Below, in pieces: positions 32,101 through 44,632 of a stretch of DNA of 64,000 bases; the first letter of the stretch is position 1; every line of letters begins with the position of its first letter. The notes beneath the pieces are model-generated. The model ran no database searches and was not told where the DNA came from. It saw only the letters and a program-made list of their open reading frames with translations. The position numbers were made by a program, and so were the translations under genes. The stretch lies in the NCBI GenBank assembly GCA_022432975.1, contig CM039505.1, positions 50,303,897-50,367,896 of the forward strand, written 5' to 3'. The stretch comes from Begonia masoniana (taxonomy: Eukaryota > Streptophyta > Magnoliopsida > Cucurbitales > Begoniaceae).

Positions 32101-35100
32101 CAAACAAATGGAAATTCTGAATGATCAGTAAATTAAGATGCTAATATCCTCATCTCTCACCGTCAAATTCTCGAGATAAGCACACCACTTAGGAGCAGGT
32201 CCAAAAGCAGGAATGAAGTACGATGGTATGGAGCTAGAATCCAAAGCCAGTAACATCAACCCACTGTCTCTGAATGTACATATGTCATTTATTTTCCCAC
32301 CAGTTGGCTCAATGCTAGTCATTCCTTTACCCTGAACATGATGGAAAATGATTAAAAAATAAAGGCAGAAAAATTATAATGTCAATTAAAAAAGTTACAA
32401 AGAAAATAACATGTATATTGAAGATCTAAGACCTATTTACGTCTAATCTGACAACTCATTGGACATTCTCCAACGAAATCTATGCGCTCCTAGACCAATT
32501 AAGTTATGCATCAGTAGTCTTTTGTTGAAAAAAAAGTCTTAAGTCATGATTTCATAGTTTTGATAAATAACAATTGCAAACGCAACAAGCACGCTCTATA
32601 GAAAATTATATTTTTTCTCTCCCATAACAATTGTGGAAGAAATATAATCTTATTACCGTTTCAGGATCCCAAATCCTAACAATGTGACTGTCGGTAGTAA
32701 TCAACTGTGAATGTTCAGAATTAATAGTACGATGCCACTTAATGTCCAGTATAGCACTTCCATACCTACAAAATTATTTCAAGGTCTTAGAAGCAATAAG
32801 TCCTAATGGCATAGGAATGTCCAATGCCACATATATCAATAAATACGCTTACATGTGATCCTTTACTCTTATAGGGTATGACGATCGTAAATCAAATATC
32901 AAAACCTGCATGTGCAAAGACAGGTTTATAAATGTATGAAAATCAATCAAATTTAATACAAATATGAAACCCTTCAAATACAAGCAAAAAATCTTCACAC
33001 AAAAATTACTTCCCTCTGTTAAATTATACCACAACTTTGTCAAAGATCACCTATAATAATCAAAATCATGTGAAGATCTTACAAAATTAAGAGAGTAATT
33101 TTATCAGCAGAGCAAAACAAACACAACATGTTGTCAGTCAAATGAAAAAACAAATTTGTAACAAATGTCGCTCTTAGTACTTAATTTGGATGCCTTTAAT
33201 AAAATGAGTATTAAAAGTTAATCTGTATCAAAAGACACTCAACCAAAAGCTCTAAGGAGGTTTTGCTCAGAAATTTTACAGCATGAACATAGCGTCATAG
33301 TTCAGCATAAACCATCATGTAGTAATGATTTTGTAATGCAAAAAAAAAAGCTCAAGCACTTACAACTTTAATCCCAACAATTATCACTTTATTACCTATC
33401 ATTCTAATTATTCGAGCATAATTATCAATTCAAATGTACAAAATGAACAGAAAATAAGATTTGCCATGTGGCTAAAATAAAAACTTTAGAATAACAGTCT
33501 GAAAGTAATCTATGAAATGATACATGTGCCTTAGAATAATCCCACACCACTAACTTTAAAGGCCAAACCAATGCAGAAATGATGGATGCAAAAGATTTGA
33601 TTAAGTATCCAAGGTCATAACAGTTGCAATTATTTATTACAAAAACAATGCTGATAATGAAAATTATAAATGGAATATTTTTCCATAATATAACATAGCT
33701 TTTCATACCTTTCCTCCACCACTGCCAACAGCCATTAGAAAACCACCATCTTTCTCAAACTCAAGTGCAGTGACCCCCTATGGATTAGCAGATTAGGTAA
33801 GATTGGAAAGCCTCAATTCAACAGAGTTGCAGTCACAAGAAAGTAAGAACTTTGACAGAGTTTCAAGAAAAACCAGTTAAACGGCCATGATTCAGGAAAT
33901 TAAGGGTATTATTCTGTTTAGAAGTGACCTCAATTACTTTTATAGTGCTTACTAACTAATCGTAAGTAAATCACAGATTAATGAGCAAAACTAAGCTTGT
34001 TAGGCACTTTTTAAAGTCCAACAATTATGATGGAAAATTGAAAACCATATCTTGTATATAGGACAACATTTGTGACCACAGCCAAAAACAGACTCCCTGT
34101 ATGGAAAAACTGTCAAGATGATCAATTAAGCATTCATCTGTCAAGATTCAACTAAAATGGGCAAACACAGTAACAACCATTTCAAAAACTTATAACCTGA
34201 CAACTACCTGGTCATTGTCTCCACCTGATGCGACAGCATCTATTCTACCAATGGAGGATCTTGTTCTTGAGTCAAAGCATTCTACAGCACCATCCTCACC
34301 ACCACATCCAACTAGCCCATGAAATTGGCTGCAAACATATATTTCTTTCACATTTAGGTAAACAACAAAATAAACTAAATTACAAATGAAATCCACTATC
34401 AAGAAGCCATTGCTCTGAAATAGAAAATGGGTTCATCAAAAACCTTCGTGTAACGACATTGAGCGCAGGGGAATTTGTGTTCAGTGAGTTGAGAAATCGC
34501 CCCTGCCAAACAAAATATAAAACTAATTTAGCTTTCCTTACATAACTACAATCACAAAGTACCAAGGAAAACCCTGAAATACATTACAAAAGATGGGAGT
34601 TGTATTATATGTATATAATCATTAGCAACAGAACCTGCTCCAAATTGATTCTGTACAACTCTGGGGATGAAGCAGCACAAAGCAGATCACAAGACCAGCT
34701 ATCATAAGCCATATCCCTTCCCATCCTGTTAAGAACAGACAAAAATATGAAGGTTCAGTCACTCATCTTTCGCCGAGCTTCGTAGGCAATTCATCTTTCC
34801 CTATTCTGAGAGTTATTTCTCAGTTGTTATTCTATTTCCCAGTTTTGATTACGATACAAAACTTCCGTTGCATCAAAAATATTTTTTCAAACCATAACTA
34901 CATTTGAACAATACACAAATCATGCAATTTTTTTGAGCCCACCATCCATGTTTTTTTCCAAAATGAAATTCCATTCTTTTTACAAAGAGAAAGTAAACTC
35001 TTAGACGTCTTCATTACCAATTAAGTGCAAACTTCATACATGATTAAAATAATAAAAGTAAAATAAATGACCTTGGGATGCGCATAGTATGATGTTTTCC

Positions 35101-36451
35101 ATATTTTGCATGTAGACAAACAGATCGATCAGCGCATAAGAATGCAAGCTTTGAGTAGTCATCAGCCAATATCTATAATCATAACAAGTATTGAGGCATT
35201 CATTTTGCAGTATTACAACCATCAACTCTAAGACAATAATAGAAATGAATAATCAACTTAAGCAACTTAATGGTTTCATAAAATATGAATTTTTTAGTAA
35301 GGATGGCTTAATTAAAATCTCCTGAAGGCCAGAAATTAATGTGATGTAAAAAACAGAAAATAAAAACTTCAATTTTTCTAAGAGCCAACCAATCAATTTT
35401 ACATAACTTTTTAAGTTTTGAACAACCGAATATAGGACCACAAATACCTCAAAGTCTACTATCTCTGAATCTAAGTGTCTTTCAAACTTCAATGCGAGTT
35501 CTCTTAACTCATATACTTTGACTTGTGGTGGATAGATACCTGCATTCAACTAGGAAATCAGAAAGTATAATTACAAACTTTGCATATTTGACAATTCTCT
35601 TTTTTTTATCTGTGTTGGAACGACCAAGAGATATTGTATAGGAATCAAATTTATAAAGAACAAATGCTTGCAAGCACCTGAAGCTATGAGAAATTCCCCG
35701 TCAGGAGTTGCCTTTATTTTGCTTGTTGCAGTTTCAAACCTTAAATCCTGGATCAAGTCCACTCTTGACATATAATCTAAAACATTAACAAACAAAACTA
35801 AGAAGTAAGAAAGGCAACATAAGCAAAACACAACATTCATCTTTGTGAGGTGCTTATTGAAGTAGGTGCTTAACATTTTCTTTAGCAAGACTCTAATTTG
35901 GCCAGGGAGATTAGTTGTTAGTGGAAGATATTCTATATCTTCTGTGGAGTGGAGCATTTTTTCTCTCCTTTTTGTAGCTCTCTCCCTCTATTGTGCATTA
36001 CTTATACCAATGCATTTTACCGTAAAGGAAAAAAAAATTGAGCAAAACAACAGCTACTAAATTACGCATTCTCTCTTGTGCAAAATAATACGATTTCCTT
36101 GTCACTGAAAATTATTACTTCCATCTGAAAACAAATATACAAAAATTAAGCAGAAGCAAGCATTGTTTCTAGAAAATATTAGCATTCTTTGCTGAGCAGT
36201 GAGCAACATCGTTTTATATGAGTCAGGGATTTACATCTTTTCATCAAAACAAATAACCCAGAAGGTGCAAATTCGAATTTACAAAGTTTGCCTACCCAAT
36301 GCGTCGATTTTTCTTGAATTTACAGCTCTTCAATAATTAATATCAAGTCCTTGAAATTTTCACAGCAATCCGAAAATAAAAATGACAAAGAAAAATCACT
36401 GAACACTAAAATTTAAGACAACAAAGCAGAATATTAAGAAGTTTACAGGAG

Positions 36452-36507
<56 letters not shown>

Positions 36508-36645
36508 CATACTTTGATCCTTGCGAAGAGCCCGAAGCTTCTTAGTTGAAAGCCAGGTAGCAAGGGAACGCTGCTGGGAGGCTACCGTGTACACCTTAAC
36601 CCCGTTAACAGAGGTGGACTTCATGTTGCCTCCTAGGTTCGCCAT
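29110..36645 (-). CDS. NOL10: NOL10/Enp2-type nucleolar WD40 protein
   Basis: Sixteen exons reconstructed from GT-AG borders: 36645-36513, 35776-35678, 35539-35448, 35172-35072, 34725-34635, 34502-34444, 34328-34208, 33777-33709, 32905-32853, 32765-32657, 32331-32161, 32012-31854, 31629-31537, 30908-30729, 30505-30291 and 29476-29110. The sum is 2112 nt, exactly 703 codons plus stop, matching the usual family length of about 700. The N-terminal 370 residues form a WD40 propeller ([47 protein letters not shown]). Family signatures follow: [35 protein letters not shown], and a NUC153-like DERFAHLF. A charged Lys/Glu segment and a C-terminal Gly/Arg-rich tail ([11 protein letters not shown]) end it. 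Orthologues act in small-subunit pre-rRNA processing in the nucleolus. A hAT-like element plus E3 lies 140 bp upstream of the ATG. Confidence 0.92.
30118..30230. repeat. Tandem duplication in NOL10 intron 15
   Basis: A unit of about 58 bp is present twice (TTTCACCAGTTCTTAGTTTT...ATCTATATGTGG, then TTTCACCAGTTTTTAGTTTT...). It has no coding content. Confidence 0.7.
31350..31456. repeat. Tandem duplication in NOL10 intron 13
   Basis: A unit of about 55 bp containing AAACACACTCAGAATATGCC and AATCAACTGTC is present twice with small changes. Confidence 0.7.
36450..36505. repeat. (GA)n tract in NOL10 intron 1
   Basis: A GA repeat starts just inside the first intron beyond the donor. A second, shorter GA block lies in the 5' UTR at about 36660-36690. 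On the gene's strand both are CT-rich, as is common in plant leaders. Confidence 0.85.
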
Positions 36646-37612
36646 TGTTGCGCAGCTTGAGAGAGAGAAAGAGAGAGAGAGAGAGAGATGGTCTTCTAGC
36701 TGCAAGGAGAGGGCGAAATCCCTTCGGCGGCAGCGGCAAAACCTCTGCTATTAAGGTTTTAAGGCAAATAATAATAATAATAATTAGGGGTGAGCAAAAA
36801 CCGGATTGGACAGAAGAACCGGACTAGAACCGAATATTTGGTCCAGTTCTGGTCGGTTTTGTAAATTAAATAATCAAAATTTGGTTTTTTTAAGTAGAAC
36901 CAAAAAATGCGGTTCGGTTTTTAGGTTTAATAATGCAAAATCGAAAAATCCAGAACCGGATTTAATCACTTTCAGTTTCAGTGTTTCACAATTTCACTAC
37001 CCTAAGCCCTAAGGCTCTGCTCGAGCTCGACTGCTCCTGCCTCTCGGCTCTCACGACCTACAGTCTCTCACTGCTCGCGCACTACGCAGTCGCAGTTCGC
37101 CGTCGCCGACGCCCAACCACTCAGTCTCTGTCTCTCTCTGCTCGCACTCGCAGTCACCCGACGCCAAACCACAGTCGCCGACTTCCGACCTCGACTTCCG
37201 ACTTCTGACTTCGACAAAGCGACTTCGACGAAGTCACCGACTTCCGACGAAGGTAAGCAGCATTACTCGTTTTATAATATCAGAGCAATTTTTATAGCAT
37301 TACTCGTTTTCAGTTTTCTTTGAGTCTGTTTTATTTCATCTGTTGTAATTCGTTTCTGCACAATACTGAATTGCTTTGGTAGACTCTTCGGACCTGTTGA
37401 CCGAGAGCAATGTGTTTATGTTCGCTGAATCGTTTCTGTTGTGTTCTGGTTTTATTCCTCTGTTTTGACTGTTTTTGTCTTTGTTTTTCCTGTTTTAGCT
37501 GTTTGTCTTGTTATTTTGTCTCTGTTTTCGTTTGTGTCTGTGTCTTTTGTTGTTTCGTCCATTTCTGTTTACTAACCAGGGTCCAGTATAACCCATTTGC
37601 TTGAGTTCTTTG

Positions 37613-38006
37613 TGTAGGATCGGTATTGTCTAAGAGGGGGGTGAATTAGACTTTTTAATTTTAATTACGAGTCACCCTAATTTCTCCCTTGATTAAACTA
37701 TTAGTTTTAACACAAGTAATCAAATTATGTAAACAGAGAGAGAGAGAAATACGACACCAATATTTTTACGTGGTTCGGCCAAACTGCCTACGTCCACGCT
37801 CCAAGGCTCACTCCTTGAAGATCCTTACCCTTCTCCTCACGAGAAAACACAGATCGGGATTCCAGGCTCCGATCAACTGCCTTTACAGATCTGGATTGAA
37901 CTTCACGGGCGTCAATCCACTGCCTTTTACAAATGATTTGAGTTTGTAAAATTAAGTACAGACTACACTCTCACAGTAATTGAATCTCATTTTTTTTTTT
38001 TTTTTT
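37613..38006 (-). repeat. E3 3' LTR, truncated by the assembly gap
   Basis: It starts TGTAGGATCGGTATTG and follows the 5' LTR almost base for base to TTGAATCTCA. It then runs into a T homopolymer and the N run. The 5' LTR continues there with AGTTAGGATTG, so the T run may be a sequencing or assembly artefact. Confidence 0.85.
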
Positions 38007-38106
38007 NNNNNNNNNNNNNNNNNNNNNNNNNNNNNNNNNNNNNNNNNNNNNNNNNNNNNNNNNNNNNNNNNNNNNNNNNNNNNNNNNNNNNNNNNNNNNN
38101 NNNNNN
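38007..38106. other. Assembly gap, 100 N
   Basis: Exactly 100 N, a conventional placeholder of unknown true size. From the 5' LTR length it hides about 970 bp of LTR, or more if it contains a tandem array, plus the polypurine tract. Confidence 0.98.
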
Positions 38107-38349
38107 ACTTAGTTCCCGCAAGAAATGTTCATATCCAGAGATTGACAAATTATGCATACACAAGTCATAGCAGCTAATTCACATGTATTTCCAGCAAGAA
38201 TCAAATATAATCTCCCCCATTGACATTATCAAAAACAAACAGAGAGAGACAGCAGAAGCATTGCATTCAACAAAAAAAATATCAAAAAGTAAATAGCTCA
38301 GGATTCAACAAGAGAGGTCCAGAAAAAAATGTATATAGATAAAACAAGA
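38107..38349 (-). other. E3 ORF3-to-LTR spacer
   Basis: Non-coding. It holds one GGGGGAG tract on the sense strand (about 38211-38217) followed by the conserved CATTGACATTATCAAAAA context, also found in E2 and E4. Confidence 0.5.
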
Positions 38350-40707
38350 TTATCGCCTATTACAGGAATCTAAAAATTTCTTCCAAAAGGCATGGACAGC
38401 CCAAGAAGGCAATGTGAGGGGAGGATTGAAAAAGGCATCCACCCGAGCTTGAAGTGTAGCAAGATCAAGAGGTAGAGGTTCCTGATAGATCACCAAGTCC
38501 GTACAGGGATTAGCAATGGGAGATGGTTCTGGAGAAGCCACCAGATCCGGACTTGGAGAAGACGCAACTGGAGGAGCAACAGGAGATGGAGGCACTACCA
38601 GAGAAGCAATAGGAGATGTATCCATTGGACTGGAGGGCTCGAAGGATGGCTCCAGTACAGAAGGAGCAGCAGGGGTAGAGAATGCCAGTTCAGACTCCTG
38701 TAGATCCAAAGGCATCACTCGAGATTCTTCAAAGACCTTATGTCTGTAGAAGGGAAGGAGGAGGTCTTCATAGGTGGGCTCAGAGGGGCAGAGAGGAATA
38801 TAAGGTGCAGGGCAAAGAGCCGTGACTTGAGTTGTGAGAGCTTGAAGTTTACGAGAGAAAATCTCATTATTTCGATCCATCTTTCGATTCCATTGACCAC
38901 GCTCCACACCAGCAACTTCGCTCAAATCAGCTTTGAGTTGATTTAACTTTGTATCAAAGTCAGTCCTTAGATGGTCAATGCTGGTCTTCAACTCAGTATA
39001 CTGAGCCTCACTCAAAGTAGATCGCCTCTGATAAAAGATGGGAGTGGCAGGAGTAGTTGAGGTTGGGGAGGATACTTGGACGTGTAGAGGTAAGGAGACG
39101 GTTTGAGCAGGGGGAATGACTTGAGACACATGTTGAACTGTGGGAGGTAGTAGAGGTGCAGGAGGAGAAGAGTTATCAATAGGAGACAGAGGGGCGGAGG
39201 CAGGTAGTGGGAGCAGCAACAAAGAGGGTGAAATATCATGAGCTAAGATTGCAGGCTCATCTACATCATCCTGATCAGACTCCTCTGCCAGGATAAGTTT
39301 TCTTTTCCCCCTTTGAATAACAGCGGCCTGAGCAGGTTCCATATTGGCTGCAGGCAGAGGATGCTCAGATGAGGCAGGTGGAGACGGAGTTGGTAATGTG
39401 GATTGAACTGGAGGACCATGTTTGATTATAGAGGAGATTGCTCGAAACACCGGAGAGATGGAGGGAAGAGCAGGCTGAGAAGGCAGTAAGAGAGAAGGTG
39501 GAGGAGAAGTAGGAGAAGGATTGCTAGGTGCAGAGGGAGCAGAAATAGCCTCAAAGGGATTAGCTGAGGCTAAAGAAGCAGGTTGACTAGTCCTTGGAGG
39601 AGGGGCACGGCGTCTGGGCACTGGTGGAGGACATTTAGGGCGAGTGACACGAGGACTAGGAGGGGAAATATCAAAGGCAGTGATCTCAGAGTCACCACCA
39701 CTTTCTTGAACAGAGGATTCCTCATCCAAACACACGTCCCGTTTTCCTTTTCGGGCAGCTTTGACCATAGCAGTCCTCTGCTTGGACTGATCCATAACAA
39801 AAGTCCCTTAACGATTTCTCTTAATTCCCATCCTGGACAAGGTGTCTTTGGAGTAAAAGCTGGTTGATTTCTGACAAGTAGGATCCTCATCATCAGGGAA
39901 TTCAACCTGAAACTTCTCAAAAATCTTCATGAGAAAGAGATTATAGGGAAAAGAGGTAGATGAGCTTGAAGAAACGCTCTGAATCATTCGTCTCAAAATA
40001 ATGTATCCAATGTCAACAGGTTCCTTCATATAGATGGCATAAAGAATAACAAGCTCCATGCTGCTAATGTCATCATAATGACCACCCTTAGGAAGAACAT
40101 TATAGCAGATCATTTGATGAAGAAGACGAGCTCGAATGGTTAAATGCTTGCTTTTCAAAGGATTGGGAATATTGTGCGGATCAAGAGCAATTTCTTTTAA
40201 AAATTGTTGGCCATCAGGAAGTCTAAGAAATGGAATGTCTTGCCCTATGGAATATATTTTGGGATGTTGATCCAAATGGGAGTAGCCCAAAAGCTCATTC
40301 AGGGATTGGGAAGTGAGTTCTATCTGTTTTCCGTACACATAGCTTGAAATGGTAGAATGGTCGGATGTAAAGCTGAGATTAGCATAAAACATCCTAATGG
40401 CCGAGGGAAAATAGAAAGATTCAACCTCAAACAGCCCTATTAAACCAATATCTGTTAAGGGTGCTATAATGTTTAAAGATACTAATTCGTCGGGAACCAT
40501 ACCACGACCTGGAATCAACTTCTTATCCTTAAAATCGCCGTGATATCGGATTTCAGCAGCCTCATTTAGAAAATAGAGCGACGGCCAACTATTTGCCCGA
40601 GGGAACACACGTGCCGGACGAGGATTGAGTTTGGCTTTCTTTTGCGGTGGACCCGCATCACCTCGAGACGAAGAAGCGAGATGATCATGTTCACGAGCTT
40701 GTTCCAT
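38350..40707 (-). pseudogene. E3 ORF3 with one premature stop
   Basis: The ATG at 40707 opens 299 codons to TAA at 39808-39810, then the same frame continues to 38350; 785 residues would be encoded without the stop. E2 has a Lys codon (AAA) at the stop position. The N-terminal domain matches E2 ORF3 (LTDIGLIGLFEVESFYF, IRMFYANLSF, LNELLGYSHLD, PKGGHYDDISSMEL). It is followed by a Ser/Pro-rich region, a helical stretch (SIDHLRTDFDTKLNQLKADL) and the C-terminal VIYQ...FFNPP...W motif. It is probably recently inactivated. No membrane segments are seen. Confidence 0.8.
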
Positions 40708-40991
40708 TGGAGAAATGCTGCGAAGATGACCTAGTGAGAAAGGGTTGGCGATAGAGAGTTTACTGAAAAAGGGCGCGAAATATGAAGCGTTTCGAAGAAG
40801 AAACCGAGTTTAAAAGAGAGAGAACCACGCCCGACATGATGAAATCACACGTGTAATACTGATATTGTCCGATTGATGACACGTGTCGACAGATTAGAAA
40901 ATATATCATCCGGTCAGTGGATGATGAATTTCTCTTCCGGTGAATAGTAAACGTACCGGATGAGAAACATATAGAAAAACCTTAACTTCTC
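40708..40991 (-). promoter_or_regulatory. E3 pol-ORF3 spacer with two G-boxes
   Basis: CACGTG at 40847-40852 and 40879-40884 (the latter within the palindromic TGACACGTGTCGACA), about 140-177 bp upstream of the ORF3 ATG. Position and context are conserved with E1 and E2. Internal promoter activity is inferred. Confidence 0.35.
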
Positions 40992-43900
40992 TTAACAATT
41001 CTTATATTCGAGAAGACCTAGTCTTATTCTAATACCACAGAAGGTTTTCTCATCCAACGGTTTTGTGAATATATCTGCCAATTGGTCGACATAATTAACA
41101 AACTCTAAAGAAATATCACCTCTTTGAACATGATCTCTAATAAAGTGATATCTGACATCTATGTGTTTTGTTCTAGAGTGCTGAATTGGATTCTTGGAAA
41201 TATTAATTGCACTGGTGTTATCACACCGAATAGGAATCCTATCATAAAACAGATTGTAATCTTCCAAAGTCTGTTTCATCCAAAGCATTTGTGCACAACA
41301 ACTGCCTGCAGCAATATATTCACTCTCAGCAGTTGACAATGCAACAGAGTTCTGTTTCTTAGAATACCAAGACACTAGAGATTCTCCTAAAAACTGACAA
41401 GTGCCACTTGTGCTCTTCCTATCAATTAGACTACCAGCATAGTCAGAATCAGAATATCCTACCAGATCGAAAGAAGTACCTTTAGGATACCATAATCCTA
41501 AGTTAGGAGTTCCACTTAAATATTTAAAAATTCTTTTGACAGCAGTTAAGTAAGATTCCTTAGGAGCAGCCTGGAATCTAGCACAGAGACAAACACTAAA
41601 GAGTATATCTGGTCTACTAGCAGTCAAGTATAACAGAGAACCAATCATACCACGATATTTCTTAATATCAACACTAATACTTTTTTCATCTTTGTCCAAT
41701 TTGGTTGTGGTACTCATTGGAGTTCTAGAGGATTTGACAGATTCTAATCTGAATTTCTTAAGAAGCTCCTTAATGTATTTTTCTTGGCAAAAGAAAATTT
41801 CATCAGGAGATCGACAGATTTGAAATCCTAAGAAGAACTTCAACTCCCCCATCATACTCATTTCAAATTCACTTTGCATGAGGGATGAAAACTCATTACA
41901 CATTTTGACATTAGTAGATCCAAAAATAATGTCATCGACATAGATTTGAACCAACAAGATGTCCTTATCCTTTTGCATGGTAAATAGAGTTGAGTCGGTG
42001 TTACCCTTTTTAAAATTCCTTTCTTCAAGGAAGTTCCTCAACCTATCATACCAAGCTCTAGGAGCTTGCTTAAGTCCATAAAGAGCCTTCTGAAGTTTAT
42101 ACACATAATCAGGTTTTGCAAAATCTTCAAATCCTAAGGGCTGTTCTACATAAACTTCTTCCTGAATATAACCATTTAAGAAAGCACTCTTCACATCTAT
42201 TTGGAAGAGTGTGAAGTTTTTGTAGCAGGCATAAGCTAGAAGCATCCTAATTGACTCTAATCTAGCAACAAGTGCAAAGGTTTCCTCAAAATCTATTCCT
42301 TCTTCTTGATTGTAACCTTTAGCAACCAGTCTAGCCTTATTTCTAACCACAATCCCATTTTCATCTAATTTGTTTTTGTAAACCCATTTAGTTCCAATGA
42401 TGGGATGATCCTTAGGCCTTGGAACAAGTTCTCATACCTTGTTCCTTTTAAATTGATTTAACTCTTCTTGCATGGCCAAAATCCAATTATCATCACTCTC
42501 GGCCTCTTCAAACTTCTTAGGCTCTATATGTGAAATGAATGCCACATTGGCACAGAGATTCCTAAGAGAAGCTCTAGTCTTAACTTCTAAAGAAGGATCA
42601 CCTAAAACTTCATCTATTGGATGGTTTCTGACATATTTCCAATCTCTAGGAAGATCAGGATTTTCATCCTTGACAGGAATAATATCTAGAGAAGTAGAAG
42701 AGGGTTCTAAAGATTTTTCTTCTTGAGTGGGATCAGAGGGTTTTTCTAATGAAAGAGAGTTCAGTTGATTATCCAAAGAATCATCGTCAACCACATTGAT
42801 TGTAGGTTGAGGGGACTCATCAAAGCTGACATGAACAGATTCCTCTACAACTAGAGTTCTTCTATTGAATACTCTATAGGCTTTACTAGACAGAGAATAA
42901 CCAAGAAAAATTCCAAGATCAGATTTGGAATCGAATTTTCCTAAGTTATCCTTAGTATTAAGAATGAAACATTTACTTCCAAAAGCTCTAAAATACTTAA
43001 CAGAAGGAGTTTTTCCATTCCAAAGCTCATATGGAGTTTTCTCAAGAATAGGTCTTATTGAGACCCGATTAAGCACATAACAGGCTGTTGCAACAGCTTC
43101 AGCCTATAAATACTTAGGAAGAGAATTTTCATTAAGCATAGTCCTAGCAAACTCTTGGAGAGATCTATTCTTCCTCTCAACAACACCATTTTGCTGAGGG
43201 GTCCTAGGAGAAGAGAAGTTGTGCTCAATTCCATACTTGAGACACAAGAGTTCAAATTTCTCATTTTCAAATTCTCCACCATGATCACTACGAATAGCAA
43301 CAATGGTGAGCTCCTTTTCATTTTGAACTCTTTTCCTAAAACTAGAAAAGGTATCAAAAGTCTCATCCTTAGACTTCAGAAAGAATACCCAGGAGAATCT
43401 AGAGAAGTCGTCAACAATGACAAAAGCATAGAATTTTCCACCTATACTAGCTACATTGGAAGGACCGAAGAGGTCCATGTGGAGAAGTTGGAGAGGCTTG
43501 GAAGTTGACATTGCATTCTTCGATGCAAAGGAACTTTTGGTCTGCTTACCCATTTGGCAAGCATCACAGACCTTATCCTTTTCAAAGGATATCTTAGGGA
43601 TTCCTCTAACTAAGTTCTCCCTAGTAATCTTAGCTAAAATATCCATCCCTACATGACCTAATCTCCTATGCCAAATCCAAGAATCATGGGAAGAATTAAC
43701 AGCAAAGCATTTTTCGTTCACATGCTCAATAACATCCATGTCAATAATATAGATATTTTCTTTCCTATAGCCAGTGAACAGAGTTTTGTCATTAGATGTA
43801 TCTTTAATTACACATGAGTTTGATTTAAAGATCACCTCATAACCTTTATCACATAACTGGCTAATACTAAGGAGATTATGCTTTAAACCTTCAACTAATA

Positions 43901-44093
43901 GAACATTTTCAATGGTAGGATAAAAACTGTTACCTATATTGCCGATGCCAACAATTTTGCATTTTTGGTTTCCACCAAAAGTGACACTCCCTTTCTTTTT
44001 GTTGACAGCAGCAAACATGGTTGAGTCTCCTGTCATATGCCTCGAACATCCACTGTCGAGGTACCACTGGTTCTTTCCAGGAGAGCACTCAAC

Positions 44094-44632
44094 CTGCAAG
44101 ACAGAATTCAATTGGTCTTCTTAGGTACCCAAATTTTTTGGGTCCTAGTGTTAGTCTTGGTTCCTTTAGGAACCCACTGTAACTTGCTACCTGGTTTCAT
44201 ACTGTTTGTTTTTAAAGGACATATGAAGGACTTATGTCCTACTTCATTACATGTATGGCAAGTAGCCGGTTTGACAAAGAAATTCTTAAAAACTTTTCTC
44301 TTATTGAACTTGTCATAGCCTAAACCTGCTTTATCATGAGTAGCTCTATGATTCCCTATTAGTAAAGTTAAGTTCTTGCTACCATTTGAGAACCATAGAA
44401 CAAGTTTATTCAAAGACTCATTTTTCTTTTTAAGTTCAATAATTTCCTTCTCATGCAGGTCTACTTCTTTAGCATGCTTTTCCAATAAATCTGTATTATC
44501 CTTTTTCAACAGATTGTATTTAGTTTTCAGCATCCCAAACTGTTTAACTAAGTCATTAAAAGCATCAATTAGTTCATCTTCTTCATTATCACTATCGTTA
44601 TCACTTAAAATATTTGAAGAAGAAGTACAAAC
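44094..44632 (-). other. Putative coding intron of E3 (539 nt)
   Basis: Donor AAAAG/GTTTGT (44632) and acceptor TTCTGTCTTGCAG/GT (44094). Length is 3n+2, so removal shifts pol into the gag frame, giving HEEK/VECSPGKNQW. The gag stop at 44108-44110 lies 14 nt before the acceptor, exactly as in E2. It encodes the coiled-coil-like part and second zinc knuckle of Gag when retained. Confidence 0.55.

Noticed and set aside
36406..36705. Ser-Leu-rich ORF over the GA tract
   Set aside because: It is NOL10 exon 1 read on into the intron 1 microsatellite. The donor at 36512 ends the true exon.
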